Shown in pieces: positions 24,319-33,122 of a stretch of DNA of 33,342 bases (its first letter is position 1; every line of letters starts with the position of its first letter). Below the pieces are notes generated by a model that ran no database searches, was not told the origin of the DNA, and saw nothing but the letters and a program-made list of their open reading frames with translations. The DNA comes from CAZTJA01 sp964613745 (GTDB taxonomy: Bacteria; Desulfobacterota; Desulfomonilia; Desulfomonilales; Desulfomonilaceae). The translations under genes and the position numbers were made by a program. The stretch covers positions 1 to 33,342 of the forward strand of contig CAZTJA010000024.1 of the NCBI GenBank assembly GCA_964613745.1, read 5' to 3'.

Positions 24319-26733
24319 TCAAGAATCATTATTCGAAGATTCAACCGGAATCGTAAAATAAAAAGTCGAACCGGCACCCACTTCCGACTCTACCCAGACC
24401 CGGCCTCTATGCCGTTCTATGATCTTTTTGACTATGGCCAATCCTATGCCCGTCCCATCGTATGTGCTCTTGTCCAGTTGTTGGAACAGAACGAAAATCT
24501 TCTCGAAAAATTCCTCATCTATCCCGATCCCGTTATCTCGTACCGAGAACAACCATTCCATGCCCATTTGTTGCGCAGAAATGTGGATTTCCGGGATCCC
24601 GTTGTTGCGAAACTTGATGGCATTGAGAATGAGATTTTGAAAAACCTGCATCAACTGAGTCGGATCAGCCGGTAACGTGGGCAACTGATCGTGGGTAATC
24701 ACGGCACCTGATTCGTCCAGCGCGAATTTCAAATTCTGCAACGTGTTTATCAAGACCTTTTCGGAATCCGTTTCTTGAATAGCTTTCCCCCGAATGGTAA
24801 TTCGAGAATACTCAAGGAGATCCTCCACAAGAGACTTCATCTTTCGGGCGGAGAGAACTGCATAATTGATGTACGTATCGGCATCCGGCCCTAAATCTTT
24901 GTCGAATTTGAGCTGTAACAATTGAAGACAATTCGCTACATTACGCAGGGGCTCCTGCAAATCATGAGATGCTATATAGGCGAAGTGCTCCAAGTCTCGA
25001 TTCGATCTTTCCAAATCCTGAGCCCATCTTCTCAGCAGTTGTTCCGAACGTTTCCTTTCGGATATATCTTCGACCATGGCAACATAATAAAGGGGAGTTC
25101 CGGTTGAATCCTTTATGAGAGCACCCGTCAGATTGGCCCAGATTATTTCTCCGGTTTTTTTTATGTAGCGTTTCTCAATTTTGTAAAAGGGAATTTCGGA
25201 TCGTACCAATCTGCCGGCCAGAGTTACGTCCAACTCTAAGTCATCGGGATGCGTTATGTCTGGAAAGGTCATAGTTTGGAGTTCTTCTGATGTGTAACCG
25301 AGCATGTCACACAATGCGGAATTCAGGGTTGTCCAGCGGAAATCGAGGCCTACAATCGCCATTCCGATGGGACCCTGCTCGAATATTTTTCGGAATCGCT
25401 CCTCGCTTTCCAGAAGCTTCTCTTGTGCTCTTTTCCGGCTGGTGATGTCACGAATGACGAATGTTGATCGAATTTCACCGTCACAGTCATGAAACATAAC
25501 CCCGGAAACTTCGGCATCGAATAAAGTTCCGTCGGATCGGCGATAGGTTAGTTCCGCTTGCGCCGAACCGTACAGTTTTATTGATTCAAGAAGATTGATA
25601 AGTGAAGGGTCATGCTCGTCTGCAAATCTCTTCTTTCCCAAGTCTTGAAGTTCTCTTTCAGTGCATCTGAACATCTTGCAGGCAGCGGGATTAGCCGCAA
25701 GCACCCGCCCATCATCCGGTGAAGTCAGCAGCAATCCGTCGAAATTATGTTCAAATACCGCCCGAAACTTTCGTTCATTTGCCGAAAGCTCCTTCGACAT
25801 TTGTTCTCGAGCCGTAATTTCGTTCAAAAGCTGCTTATTGAGACTGACCAACTCCGCTGTTCTCTGGGCGACGCGAATCTCAAGCTCCTCATTTGCTTTT
25901 CTCAAAGCTTCTTCGGTACGTTTCTGTTCATTGGTGATCTGAAAGTAGACAGAAATTCCTGCATCAAAAGGATAAACACGAACATTGTACCAGTTACCGT
26001 GAGGTTCAAAATAGCTCTCAAAACTGAGCGATACATTTTCAACTAGGGCTCGCAAATAGCTGTCTTCAAAAACGGAATTCTTGGCTTCCGGATATATATC
26101 GAAAAGATTCTTGCCGATGACTTCGTCTCTCGTGACACGCAAGAGTTTTTCAGCAGCCGTGTTGAAGTAGGTAATTTTAAGTTCGTGATCCAAAGAGAAA
26201 AAACCGTCGCTGATACTTTCCAGGATGCGGGTCATCTTCGCGTTTGTCTCGTAAAGACTGTCTCTAAGTTCCTTATGAGGAGTTATATCCAGCATCGTCA
26301 TGATGAATTGATTTGATATTACCTTGGCCTTAAGGAGCAAGAATCTATCGTCTCCGCCAAATGTGCGTCTCAGCGTCTCAACTTCGATCGCCGACTCACC
26401 TTTGATGATTGCGCCCAACTGCTCGTAAATTGCTTGCAGTGATCTGGGTGCAAAAAGCGTAGCATACTCGGCGGAAAACTCAGCCGAAGACCTCGCTCCG
26501 AAAAGAGACAATCCCGCCGGATTGACATTGCAGACGCGAATTTTTGAAATGCTTGCTATGATCGTGTCTTGTGGAATATCGTGAAAATCTTGTTCATCAA
26601 GCCGGCAGCTGGATCTCAGGAATTCTAAAACGGGATTCCAGTCCTCAATCCATGAAGCGATCGGGATTTTTTCAAACAAATTGTCATTTGAGAAATCATC
26701 GGAACTTCCTGGACAAGTAGCAATTCTGGGCAT
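24319..26733 (-). CDS. Multi-PAS sensor histidine kinase, cytoplasmic
   Basis: The 804-residue protein contains about four PAS domains, recognised by FSLDHELKITYFNTAAEKLL, LLTSPDDGRVLAANPAACKMF and VGLDFRWTTLNSALCDMLGY, some with PAC extensions. A coiled coil (RKANEELEIRVAQRTAELVSL) lies between the second and third. The kinase core has the H-box FAYIASHDLQEPLRN with the phosphorylated His near 590, the N-box, the G1 DNGIGIDEEFFEKIF and the G2 GTGIGLAIVKK. No signal peptide or membrane helix is visible, so it senses a cytoplasmic cue. I prefer the ATG at 26733, with an AGGGGGG stretch upstream; an ATG at 26832 would add 33 residues. No response regulator is adjacent. Confidence 0.9.
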   Translation of the reverse strand: MPRIATCPGSSDDFSNDNLFEKIPIASWIEDWNPVLEFLRSSCRLDEQDFHDIPQDTIIASISKIRVCNVNPAGLSLFGARSSAEFSAEYATLFAPRSLQAIYEQLGAIIKGESAIEVETLRRTFGGDDRFLLLKAKVISNQFIMTMLDITPHKELRDSLYETNAKMTRILESISDGFFSLDHELKITYFNTAAEKLLRVTRDEVIGKNLFDIYPEAKNSVFEDSYLRALVENVSLSFESYFEPHGNWYNVRVYPFDAGISVYFQITNEQKRTEEALRKANEELEIRVAQRTAELVSLNKQLLNEITAREQMSKELSANERKFRAVFEHNFDGLLLTSPDDGRVLAANPAACKMFRCTERELQDLGKKRFADEHDPSLINLLESIKLYGSAQAELTYRRSDGTLFDAEVSGVMFHDCDGEIRSTFVIRDITSRKRAQEKLLESEERFRKIFEQGPIGMAIVGLDFRWTTLNSALCDMLGYTSEELQTMTFPDITHPDDLELDVTLAGRLVRSEIPFYKIEKRYIKKTGEIIWANLTGALIKDSTGTPLYYVAMVEDISERKRSEQLLRRWAQDLERSNRDLEHFAYIASHDLQEPLRNVANCLQLLQLKFDKDLGPDADTYINYAVLSARKMKSLVEDLLEYSRITIRGKAIQETDSEKVLINTLQNLKFALDESGAVITHDQLPTLPADPTQLMQVFQNLILNAIKFRNNGIPEIHISAQQMGMEWLFSVRDNGIGIDEEFFEKIFVLFQQLDKSTYDGTGIGLAIVKKIIERHRGRVWVESEVGAGSTFYFTIPVESSNNDS

Positions 26734-27066
26734 TAATACTGCCCCCCTCGATTTTGAGTAATTAGGCGCAAACTTTCGATCTTGGGTCAATTCAGAACGA
26801 TTGCTTAATAATTTAGGGCGCAACATTATCATGTAGCATCTTGAGAATCAATTCCTCTACATATCTGTTGCCACGATTGCAAAGTACATCGTCTTGTCAT
26901 TCCAACATATTCGTTACATAATTGTTGCGACACTCACCGTCGTTAAATGTCTCAAATCTCTTGAAGAACTTTTCTCGGGCAACTGTGTTTTAGGCATTCG
27001 ACTATTCAGTTTTCAGAATAGATTCGTGGACAGTGTGACGACAAATTAAGAAACAACGAGGATTAC
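26734..27066. other. Divergent intergenic region between kinase and protease
   Basis: This stretch separates the divergent kinase and protease genes, whose promoters it must hold. CTATTC and GAATAG form a short hairpin near 27000-27020, about 45 bases before the protease start. I see no strong consensus promoter. If the kinase uses the earlier ATG at 26832, the gap is about 100 bases shorter. Confidence 0.4.
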
Positions 27067-28569
27067 ATGCCCATCGGTATTTTCCTGATCGCTTTGTGCT
27101 TTTTCATCGTATCCGGAGTTTGCGCTGAGATGCCTTCGACTCAGCTAATCGAGACTCAGGTGCTGCGAGTGTTTGCCGTTAAACGGGCTGCTTATTATCA
27201 TAAACCTTGGAAGACCCCCGATTTCAGCAATGTTCGGGGTACTGGTTTTTTCTTTACCCACAAAGAAGCGTTTCCGGGAAAAAGAGCTCTTATTTTGACC
27301 AACGCTCATACGGTCAGTCAGGCACAGAGCATAAAGATTTCAAACGGTCGCGAGAAGCATCGGTATGATGTCAGGCTTTTAGGAATTTGTGATACCGCGG
27401 ATTTTGCCGTCTTGGAAATGGAACCTTCGGAGATCCAGTTGTATGAACGCCGAAACGGCCCAATTGTACCGCTGGAACTCGGCAATAGTGATTTATTACG
27501 TGTAGGGGACAAAGTTTTTGGTTGGGGCTATCCTCTCGGGGGAGAGGGAATAAGCAAATCCGAGCAGGGTGAAATCAGCAGAATAGAAGTAAATCGGTAT
27601 GCGCATTCCGAGGATCAATGGTTGATGGTCCAGGCATCTCTCCAGCAGAACAGGGGTAATTCCGGTGGCCCTGTCTTCCACGGTGGCCAGGTAATTGGAA
27701 TGGCCTTTCAGGGAATGAAAGAAACCGATAGGATTAACTACTTCATTCCCATTAACGTTATCAAGAATCTTTTCCCCGTCATAAATGACCCTGAAAAAAT
27801 TCCTCGATGGCGTTTCGTAATGCAATCAATGTTTCCTCGTTTAAAGGAATATTACGGGTTAACCCAGGATCAGGGAGGAATTTTGTTGGCTTACATCATT
27901 CCAGGCGGCGGACCGTACGAGTTCGGCCTCCGCGAGAATGACATCATTGTGAGTGTAGATAATCTCGAAGTGGACAACTTCGGGGAGCTGTTCTTCAAGC
28001 CGCTTGATCAAAGGGTTTACTGGCTGGAAGTCCTGAACAGAAAAAAATTGGGGGACCCCCTCAGGATTACCGTCCTGAGAAATGGAAAGAAAGTCGACAT
28101 AGACGGACAGGTGACCAAAGGTTTACCGAAATTTGTCTCCAAAATTTTCCAAAATGCAAATTACTTCGTGATGAGCGGGATCGGTTTCGTAGAATTGACG
28201 ATGAATTGTCTCGACAATCTGGGCAAATCAGGTGACACATTTCGAGCCAAATATGCAGACGAATACCCTTTGAAACCGTTCCAAAAAGTCGTTCTTATTT
28301 CCGAGATATTTCCCGAGTATGGTTTAGTGGATCCTGCTTCTTATTTGGACAGAGTCGTGAAAGTGGATGGTGACGACGTTCTTAACATTGAACATCTTTA
28401 TCACAAACTTAAGGAAATGAAGGAACAAGGTAAGAAGAGGGCCTTGTTAGAAATTAAGCACGATCTCCGAATTCCGCTTGATCTCGAAAATTCCGACAAA
28501 ATTGACCAAGAAATCAGAGACAGATACGGAATTCTTTACATGAAAACTCCCGGCGGGTTTACCTATTAG
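27067..28569 (+). CDS. Exported trypsin-like serine protease with PDZ domains (HtrA-like)
   Basis: The 500-residue protein has a signal peptide (MPIGIFLIALCFFIVSGVCA, cleavage near residue 20) and a trypsin-type protease domain with His81 (LTNAHTVSQ), Asp112 (TADFAVLEME) and Ser199 (NRGNSGGPVF), so the triad is complete. A first PDZ-like region begins near 265 (GGILLAYIIPGGGPYEFGLRENDIIVSVDN). A second, more divergent one (about 400-475) includes LDRVVKVDGDDVLNIEHLYHKL. This matches DegP/DegQ in plan and resembles the plant Deg family in spacing. It probably degrades or refolds periplasmic proteins. GAGG five bases before the ATG supports the start. Gene pairing with the divergent kinase may be fortuitous. 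Confidence 0.88.
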   Translation: MPIGIFLIALCFFIVSGVCAEMPSTQLIETQVLRVFAVKRAAYYHKPWKTPDFSNVRGTGFFFTHKEAFPGKRALILTNAHTVSQAQSIKISNGREKHRYDVRLLGICDTADFAVLEMEPSEIQLYERRNGPIVPLELGNSDLLRVGDKVFGWGYPLGGEGISKSEQGEISRIEVNRYAHSEDQWLMVQASLQQNRGNSGGPVFHGGQVIGMAFQGMKETDRINYFIPINVIKNLFPVINDPEKIPRWRFVMQSMFPRLKEYYGLTQDQGGILLAYIIPGGGPYEFGLRENDIIVSVDNLEVDNFGELFFKPLDQRVYWLEVLNRKKLGDPLRITVLRNGKKVDIDGQVTKGLPKFVSKIFQNANYFVMSGIGFVELTMNCLDNLGKSGDTFRAKYADEYPLKPFQKVVLISEIFPEYGLVDPASYLDRVVKVDGDDVLNIEHLYHKLKEMKEQGKKRALLEIKHDLRIPLDLENSDKIDQEIRDRYGILYMKTPGGFTY

Positions 28570-28577
28570 GCGTTTGG

Positions 28578-28609
28578 GAGCATCTCCATGCAGACGCATG
28601 GAGGTGCTT
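28578..28609. other. Hairpin between convergent protease and ferredoxin genes
   Basis: GAGCATCTCCATGC and GCATGGAGGTGCTT can form about 13 pairs with a loop AGAC, including G-U pairs. No T tract follows on either strand. It may be a Rho-assisted or processing hairpin marking the 3' ends of the two converging units. Confidence 0.6.
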
Positions 28610-28634
28610 CTCTGGATTGTTACAAATAGTTTCA

Positions 28635-29381
28635 TTACGCAACTAACTTTTCTTTGCGTAGGACATCGCCTTTGGTGCTGATGATTACCTTGTCCATCGG
28701 CACATCTTTGCCCGCCAACTCCATTCCGCGTCGCACAATCATCGGTAGACCTGAACAGCAGGGTACTTCCATGACCACCACAGTAACGCTCTTAACGGAA
28801 TTATGGGCAAAAATCTGAGCGAATTTCTCTACATACTCCTGTGCATCGTCGAATTTCGGGCAGCCGATCATAACCGCCTTGCCGTTTAAAAAATCCCTGT
28901 GGAAATTCGGGTATGCAATGGGGGTGCAGTCCGCTGCTACCAATAGATCCGCATTTCTCAAAAATGGAGCCGTTGGAGGAACAAGCTTAATCTGAACAGG
29001 CCAATGTCTCAACGCCGATTCATCCGTGGGGGCGACCTCAGTAGGCTTATTAAATCCTGCACATGCTTTTTCAAATACCTGAATATTTGAAGAAGGGCAT
29101 CCGCAAGCCATCTGCTGAGCGGGTTGCTTTTCGGATTGTGCCTTCAGATGGTGCTCAACCGCTTCTTCATCAAAATCCTCAGCGTCCCTTTCGATAATCT
29201 TCAGAGCATCCGTTGGGCACTCACCAAGACAGGCTCCCAGTCCGTCGCAAAATTTGTCCGCAACCAGCTTGGCCTTGCCGTCAATGATTTCCAGGGCACC
29301 TTCGGCACAGTTCACAATGCAATTTCCGCAGCCGTTACATTTTTCTTCATCTATTTCGATTATCTTTCTTTTTATCTTCAT
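28635..29381 (-). CDS. Ferredoxin-domain iron-sulfur protein of the hcp locus
   Basis: The 248-residue protein starts with a 2[4Fe-4S] ferredoxin domain: CNGCGNCIVNCAEGAL and CDGLGACLGECPTDAL (about residues 12-60). The second motif has CxxxxxC...C spacing, so it may carry an unusual cluster. The C-terminal part has further cysteines in CGCPSSN, VAADCTPIAY, MIGCPKF and EVPCCSGLP, a domain common in anaerobes next to hcp. The reaction is not established; it probably passes electrons to Hcp or a partner reductase. I chose the ATG at 29381 with GAGGA upstream; a longer reading to 29411 lacks a ribosome site. It is the last gene of the hcp minus-strand run. Confidence 0.8.
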   Translation of the reverse strand: MKIKRKIIEIDEEKCNGCGNCIVNCAEGALEIIDGKAKLVADKFCDGLGACLGECPTDALKIIERDAEDFDEEAVEHHLKAQSEKQPAQQMACGCPSSNIQVFEKACAGFNKPTEVAPTDESALRHWPVQIKLVPPTAPFLRNADLLVAADCTPIAYPNFHRDFLNGKAVMIGCPKFDDAQEYVEKFAQIFAHNSVKSVTVVVMEVPCCSGLPMIVRRGMELAGKDVPMDKVIISTKGDVLRKEKLVA

Positions 29382-29502
29382 GTCGTCCTCACTAGAAAAG
29401 ATCAATCCCATGATCTAACTGATTGAATATACATACTAAAGGTTGTGTTCAGCCTGGTCGAAATACAAGTGTATTCCCCCGCTCTCAAGTTGCGTCGTCA
29501 CT

Positions 29503-30189
29503 TCAAGCCGCTACTTTATTGTTGTTGAGGAGCCGATCACGGCACAGCGCTTTGCCTGATTCGGTTAGAATTTCCTTTTCTATTATTCGAGCGAGATCTT
29601 CAGTGGATATGATTGCCTTTTTAACTTTTTCCTCGGTGACTGCGAGCAGCCGAGCATCTTTCAAGACACGCGAATTCGCGTCATCGGAAATGCTGATGTT
29701 CGCAATGAGATTCAAAACGGCTTCCATGAGAGGCTCCGCCGCATCCAACTTTTCAAGGATATTTCTTGCCTCGCCGGGATTCCTGGATCCAAGCTCCAGC
29801 AGATAAGCCGCGGTCATCACTATTGCCGGATCGGCATTTTCCTTCAAAGCAATTTCTTCTGCATAACGGGCCGTCTTCATTGCGAAACCGATGCTCTTAA
29901 AATCTTGCTTGTAGAACATCTTCATTTCTATAGCGACTCTGTCCTTAAACAAATCCTGCTTTTGTTTTATCAATTCCGGTGGGAGATCTCCGAAGCACGT
30001 CTCGGCGAACTTACAATGTGCGGCGCATCCAAAATCCATTTTGGGGTTAAGGACATAATTGCCGCAGCCTTTACATCTCCTTCTCGTTTCATCCTTAAAA
30101 AATTCGACGGTTTTACCGCAGCCAGGACAAACGGCATCAAATATTGCATCGAATTTCCAAAATCTTGGGTCTTGTCCCGGGCATTTCAT
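29503..30189 (-). CDS. HD-like domain protein with N-terminal zinc ribbon; metal ligands lost
   Basis: The 228-residue protein has an N-terminal double CxxC zinc ribbon (CPGCGKTVEFFKDE and CKGCGNYVLNPKMD, about residues 20-50) followed by a cysteine set (FGCAAHCKFAETCFGD). The C-terminal helical part reads like an HD-phosphohydrolase domain (MKTARYAEEIALKENADPAIVMTAAYLLELG). Where HD proteins have His and His-Asp, it has Tyr or Leu-Glu, and the region that normally holds further His residues reads LNLIANISISDD. It is therefore probably a catalytically dead HD scaffold or sensor. GAGGAG seven bases before the ATG at 30189 fixes the start. It follows hcp, so a role in the nitrosative-stress response is likely but unproven. 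Confidence 0.75.
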   Translation of the reverse strand: MKCPGQDPRFWKFDAIFDAVCPGCGKTVEFFKDETRRRCKGCGNYVLNPKMDFGCAAHCKFAETCFGDLPPELIKQKQDLFKDRVAIEMKMFYKQDFKSIGFAMKTARYAEEIALKENADPAIVMTAAYLLELGSRNPGEARNILEKLDAAEPLMEAVLNLIANISISDDANSRVLKDARLLAVTEEKVKKAIISTEDLARIIEKEILTESGKALCRDRLLNNNKVAA

Positions 30190-30206
30190 TGTCGGTCTCC
30201 TCATGA

Positions 30207-30230
30207 GGGGGGAAACTCATGTTTCCCCCC
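30207..30230 (-). promoter_or_regulatory. Strong intercistronic hairpin between hcp and the HD-like gene
   Basis: GGGGGGAAAC (30207-30216) and GTTTCCCCCC (30221-30230) form a perfect 10-base stem with a 4-base loop. It lies between the hcp stop and the GAGGAG ribosome site of the next gene. There is no T tract, so it is more likely to block exonucleases or set a processing point than to terminate. Confidence 0.75.
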
Positions 30231-30244
30231 GGCTTTGCCGCAGA

Positions 30245-31918
30245 TTACGCCGTTTTCTGGGCCGGCGTTGGGTTAACGTCGGAGCCGAGAATTGCCTTCA
30301 AGTCTTCATCCGGCGTGCTGATAGGCTTAATATCAAAGTTCTTGACCAGCACGTCGAGCACGTTGGGGGTAATGAATGCCGGAAGGCTCGGGCCTAAGCG
30401 GATTCCCTTAATGCCGAGGTGCAAGAGTGTCAGAAGAATCGCAACCGCTTTCTGTTCATACCAGGAAAGTACCATTGAAAGCGGCAGATCGTTAACACCT
30501 ACATTGAATGCATTGGCCAGAGCTACCGCAATCTGAATCGCCGAATAGGCATCGTTACATTGACCGATATCCAGAAGCCTTGGAATTCCACCAATGGTGC
30601 CGAGGTCCTTGTCGAAGAAGCGGAATTTTCCACACGCTAATGTCAGTACCACGCAATCCTGTGGGACTTTTTCCACGAATTCCGTGTAGTAGTTCCTGCC
30701 CGGCTTTGCGCCGTCACAACCGGCAACCAGGAAGAAGTGTCGAATCGCGCCGGCTTTCACCGCATCGATTACGGTTCCAGCTACCGACATGACCGTGTTT
30801 CGGCCGAAGCCGCACGTGACCGTTTTCCCATTTGTGCTCTCTTGAAAGCCCGGCATAGAAAGAGCTTTTTCGATTACAGGGGTGAAGTCCTTTTCTGCTA
30901 TGTGTCTGACTCCGGGCCACCCAACAAGACCTGTGGTGAAGATGTTGTCCGTGTACGAATCTTTTGGACGCTGAATACAGTTGGTAGTCATCAGGATTGA
31001 ACCCGGAAATTCAGCGAATTCTTTACGCTGATTTTGCCAGGCGGTTCCATAATGGCCGTAAAAGTGTCCGTATTTCTTCAGTTCAGGATACGCATGGGTG
31101 GGCAGCATTTCCCCATGGGTATAAATGTTGATGCCTTTGCCCTCAGTTTGCTTCAGGAGGACTTCCAGATCTTTCAAATCGTGGCCGGAAATGAGAATTG
31201 CCTTGCCCTGCTTGTGGCCGAGTGGAACCTGAGTCGGAACCGGGTGACCATATGTCCCGGTATTGCCGGCGTCCAGAAGCTCCATTGCTCGAAGGTTGGC
31301 TGCGCCGCATTTAAGTACCAGTCCGATCCAATCCTCCAATCCGAGATTTGGATTCAAAATGGCTGCCATTCCCTCATGGATGAAGGCGAATACGGAATCG
31401 TCTTCCTGGCCCAAAATTCTTGCATGGTCCGCATAAGCAGAGACGCCTCTCAGACCGAGAATCAATATATGTTGCAGGGATTCGATGTCGGCATTCTTCC
31501 CTTCCTGATGTTCAAAACCGGTTCCTGCGGCCTGCTTCAGCATTCCTTCGACGTCGTTCGCCGGTGTGAAATTTGCAGCAGCCTCGTTGAAATCAGACTT
31601 GCCGCCGGCCGCCTTCACTTTGGCTTTGAGACTATCTCGGAGCCGTGCACATTGTTGAATCATGGGTACGAATCTGCCGGCATCAAAATCAACGTTGGTT
31701 AGGGTTGAAAACATTGCTTCGGCGGTAAAGGCATTAACCTCATTGTCAACCACGCCTACTTTGCGGCCTTCTACGGCAACCAAGGACAATCCTTGAATGG
31801 CATAGGTCAGAAGGTCCTGCAGTGCGGCGACTTCCGGGGATTTGCCGCAGACGCCTACTTTCGTGCAAGCGGTCCCACCGGACGTTTGCTCACATTGATA
31901 ACAAAACATTTCAGACAT
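30245..31918 (-). CDS. hcp: Hybrid-cluster protein (hydroxylamine reductase), class I
   Basis: The 557-residue iron-sulfur enzyme reduces hydroxylamine in vitro and is regarded as an NO reductase in vivo. The N-terminus has MFCYQCEQTSGGTACTKVGVC, giving the Cys-x2-Cys-x8-Cys-x5-Cys pattern of the class I form of strict anaerobes (Cys6, 9, 18, 24). Ligands of the hybrid Fe-S-O cluster are indicated by TTNCIQRP, LVAGCDGAKPGRNYY, TLACGKFRF and IGQCNDAYSA. GGAGGAG upstream of the ATG is a strong ribosome site. An FNR/HcpR-type palindrome lies about 90 bases upstream. It leads an operon-like run with the HD-like and ferredoxin genes. Confidence 0.97.
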   Translation of the reverse strand: MSEMFCYQCEQTSGGTACTKVGVCGKSPEVAALQDLLTYAIQGLSLVAVEGRKVGVVDNEVNAFTAEAMFSTLTNVDFDAGRFVPMIQQCARLRDSLKAKVKAAGGKSDFNEAAANFTPANDVEGMLKQAAGTGFEHQEGKNADIESLQHILILGLRGVSAYADHARILGQEDDSVFAFIHEGMAAILNPNLGLEDWIGLVLKCGAANLRAMELLDAGNTGTYGHPVPTQVPLGHKQGKAILISGHDLKDLEVLLKQTEGKGINIYTHGEMLPTHAYPELKKYGHFYGHYGTAWQNQRKEFAEFPGSILMTTNCIQRPKDSYTDNIFTTGLVGWPGVRHIAEKDFTPVIEKALSMPGFQESTNGKTVTCGFGRNTVMSVAGTVIDAVKAGAIRHFFLVAGCDGAKPGRNYYTEFVEKVPQDCVVLTLACGKFRFFDKDLGTIGGIPRLLDIGQCNDAYSAIQIAVALANAFNVGVNDLPLSMVLSWYEQKAVAILLTLLHLGIKGIRLGPSLPAFITPNVLDVLVKNFDIKPISTPDEDLKAILGSDVNPTPAQKTA

Positions 31919-32196
31919 TTTCTCCTCCTGATAATTCGTTGACCGAACGGCATGTTTTCGTTTCCGTATCGTTAATTAATGTTTAATTCGTAATCGAAAA
32001 ATGGGCCTTGACTTAAGTCAACGTGCACGATTTTTTTCGTTTGTTTGCACGGAAAGATCTTGCCGCCTTCGCAAAATTGATGATTCTCCATTTGATCCTG
32101 GCAGTCATTTGCTTAAGTTAATTAGGTGGTTAGGTTTCGTAATACGAGCGCGTACATCTGTGATCATGTTTGAGAAAAATGGTTGCTGTTATTACC
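31919..32196. other. Intergenic region upstream of hcp
   Basis: This 278-base gap separates the siroheme/ferredoxin gene stop from hcp on the same strand. It holds the hcp ribosome site, an AT-rich stretch and the TTGACTTAAGTCAA palindrome at 32008-32021. I found no coding sequence and no obvious terminator for the upstream gene. Confidence 0.5.
32008..32021. promoter_or_regulatory. FNR/HcpR-type operator upstream of hcp
   Basis: TTGACTTAAGTCAA is a perfect 14-base palindrome with two TTGAC arms and a 4-base centre, which matches the site geometry of the CRP/FNR family. HcpR, the family member linked to hcp in anaerobes, is known to use a TTGAC-N4-GTCAA-like site. It lies about 90 bases upstream of the hcp start, and the partial CRP/FNR gene at 33123 is nearby, which supports direct control. 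Binding itself is inferred. Confidence 0.8.
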
Positions 32197-32994
32197 TCAA
32201 TCTTCAACCGTCTTCAAAAATTCTGTTCCTGTTTTGTTGATCACCTCCCCGAATCTTTCTCCCCCTACGTTACATAAAACATGATGATCGAGACATTTTT
32301 CAATAATTTCTAATAACTCCGTTTCAGAATATATGCCGGGCAACTCCCGAGCCAATTGCGGATGTCTCCCCAATTTTCCTCCCAACTGAACCCTATACCC
32401 TTGTGTTCCCTCCGTAATTGCCCCTGTTGGGCAGATATTGAGGCACTTGCCGCAGGCAATACAAGCCTCCTCATCGTATGTAACGGACTCACCGTCTTCC
32501 GACATTTCAAACGCGTTCTCCTTACAAATTACAACGCATGAACCACAGCCCGAACAAACTGAAGTGTCAACAGCAGGTTTCTTTGCCCCAATTACCCCGA
32601 TATCGGCGATCTGTGGCCGAGAACAAGAATTGGGGCAATCGGAAATTGATATTCGAAATTCATGGTGAAATTTGAGTTGCCCTTCTACTTTCTCTTTGAG
32701 CATTTTCAAGAGGTCTCTTGATGCGCAGCAGGATTCAATTTTCTCGGGCAATCCTTCCGTCGCGATCGCTCGATTTGGGCAGCCTCCGGGACCGAAACAC
32801 GTCTCGACCTGATGGCCCTTGATCTCCGATTCCATACTGGACAAATATTTTTTCCGAGTTTTGTTCACTTCATCAATAGTGACAAAGGACTTCCCGGCGA
32901 CCCGAGCTTCCTCTTCAACTCGTTTTTTGACTCTCCGTCTGACAAAAAACGGCACCTTTGATACTGCATCCTCAGCTTCTTTGGACCAATCCAT
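32197..32994 (-). CDS. Small siroheme/[4Fe-4S] sulfite-reductase-like protein with ferredoxin and PCP_red domains
   Basis: The 265-residue protein has three parts. Residues 1-50 (WSKEAEDAVSKVPFFVRRRVKKRVEEEAR) match the PCP_red segment seen at the end of light-independent protochlorophyllide reductase. Next are ETCFGPGGCPNRAI (Cys-x5-Cys) and SDCPNSCSRP (Cys-x3-Cys), which together bind a cubane and siroheme in nitrite and sulfite reductases. Then comes a 2[4Fe-4S] ferredoxin domain (CSGCGSCVVIC and CIACGKCLNIC). The layout resembles the Dsr-like small reductases of anaerobes. Activity on nitrite, sulfite or NO is possible but not evident. It is divergent from the CRP/FNR gene, and AGAGAGG upstream of the ATG serves as ribosome site. 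Confidence 0.82.
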   Translation of the reverse strand: MDWSKEAEDAVSKVPFFVRRRVKKRVEEEARVAGKSFVTIDEVNKTRKKYLSSMESEIKGHQVETCFGPGGCPNRAIATEGLPEKIESCCASRDLLKMLKEKVEGQLKFHHEFRISISDCPNSCSRPQIADIGVIGAKKPAVDTSVCSGCGSCVVICKENAFEMSEDGESVTYDEEACIACGKCLNICPTGAITEGTQGYRVQLGGKLGRHPQLARELPGIYSETELLEIIEKCLDHHVLCNVGGERFGEVINKTGTEFLKTVED

Positions 32995-33122
32995 CGGACC
33001 TCTCTATATATTGTCGATTATTCTTGTCAAAAGCTGTTAAGCGGTTAATTTTCTTTTCATTTATTGACTCACCTGCTAATAATAATCACGATCGGCAAAA
33101 ATGCTTTTCAGGAGAAAGTCGG

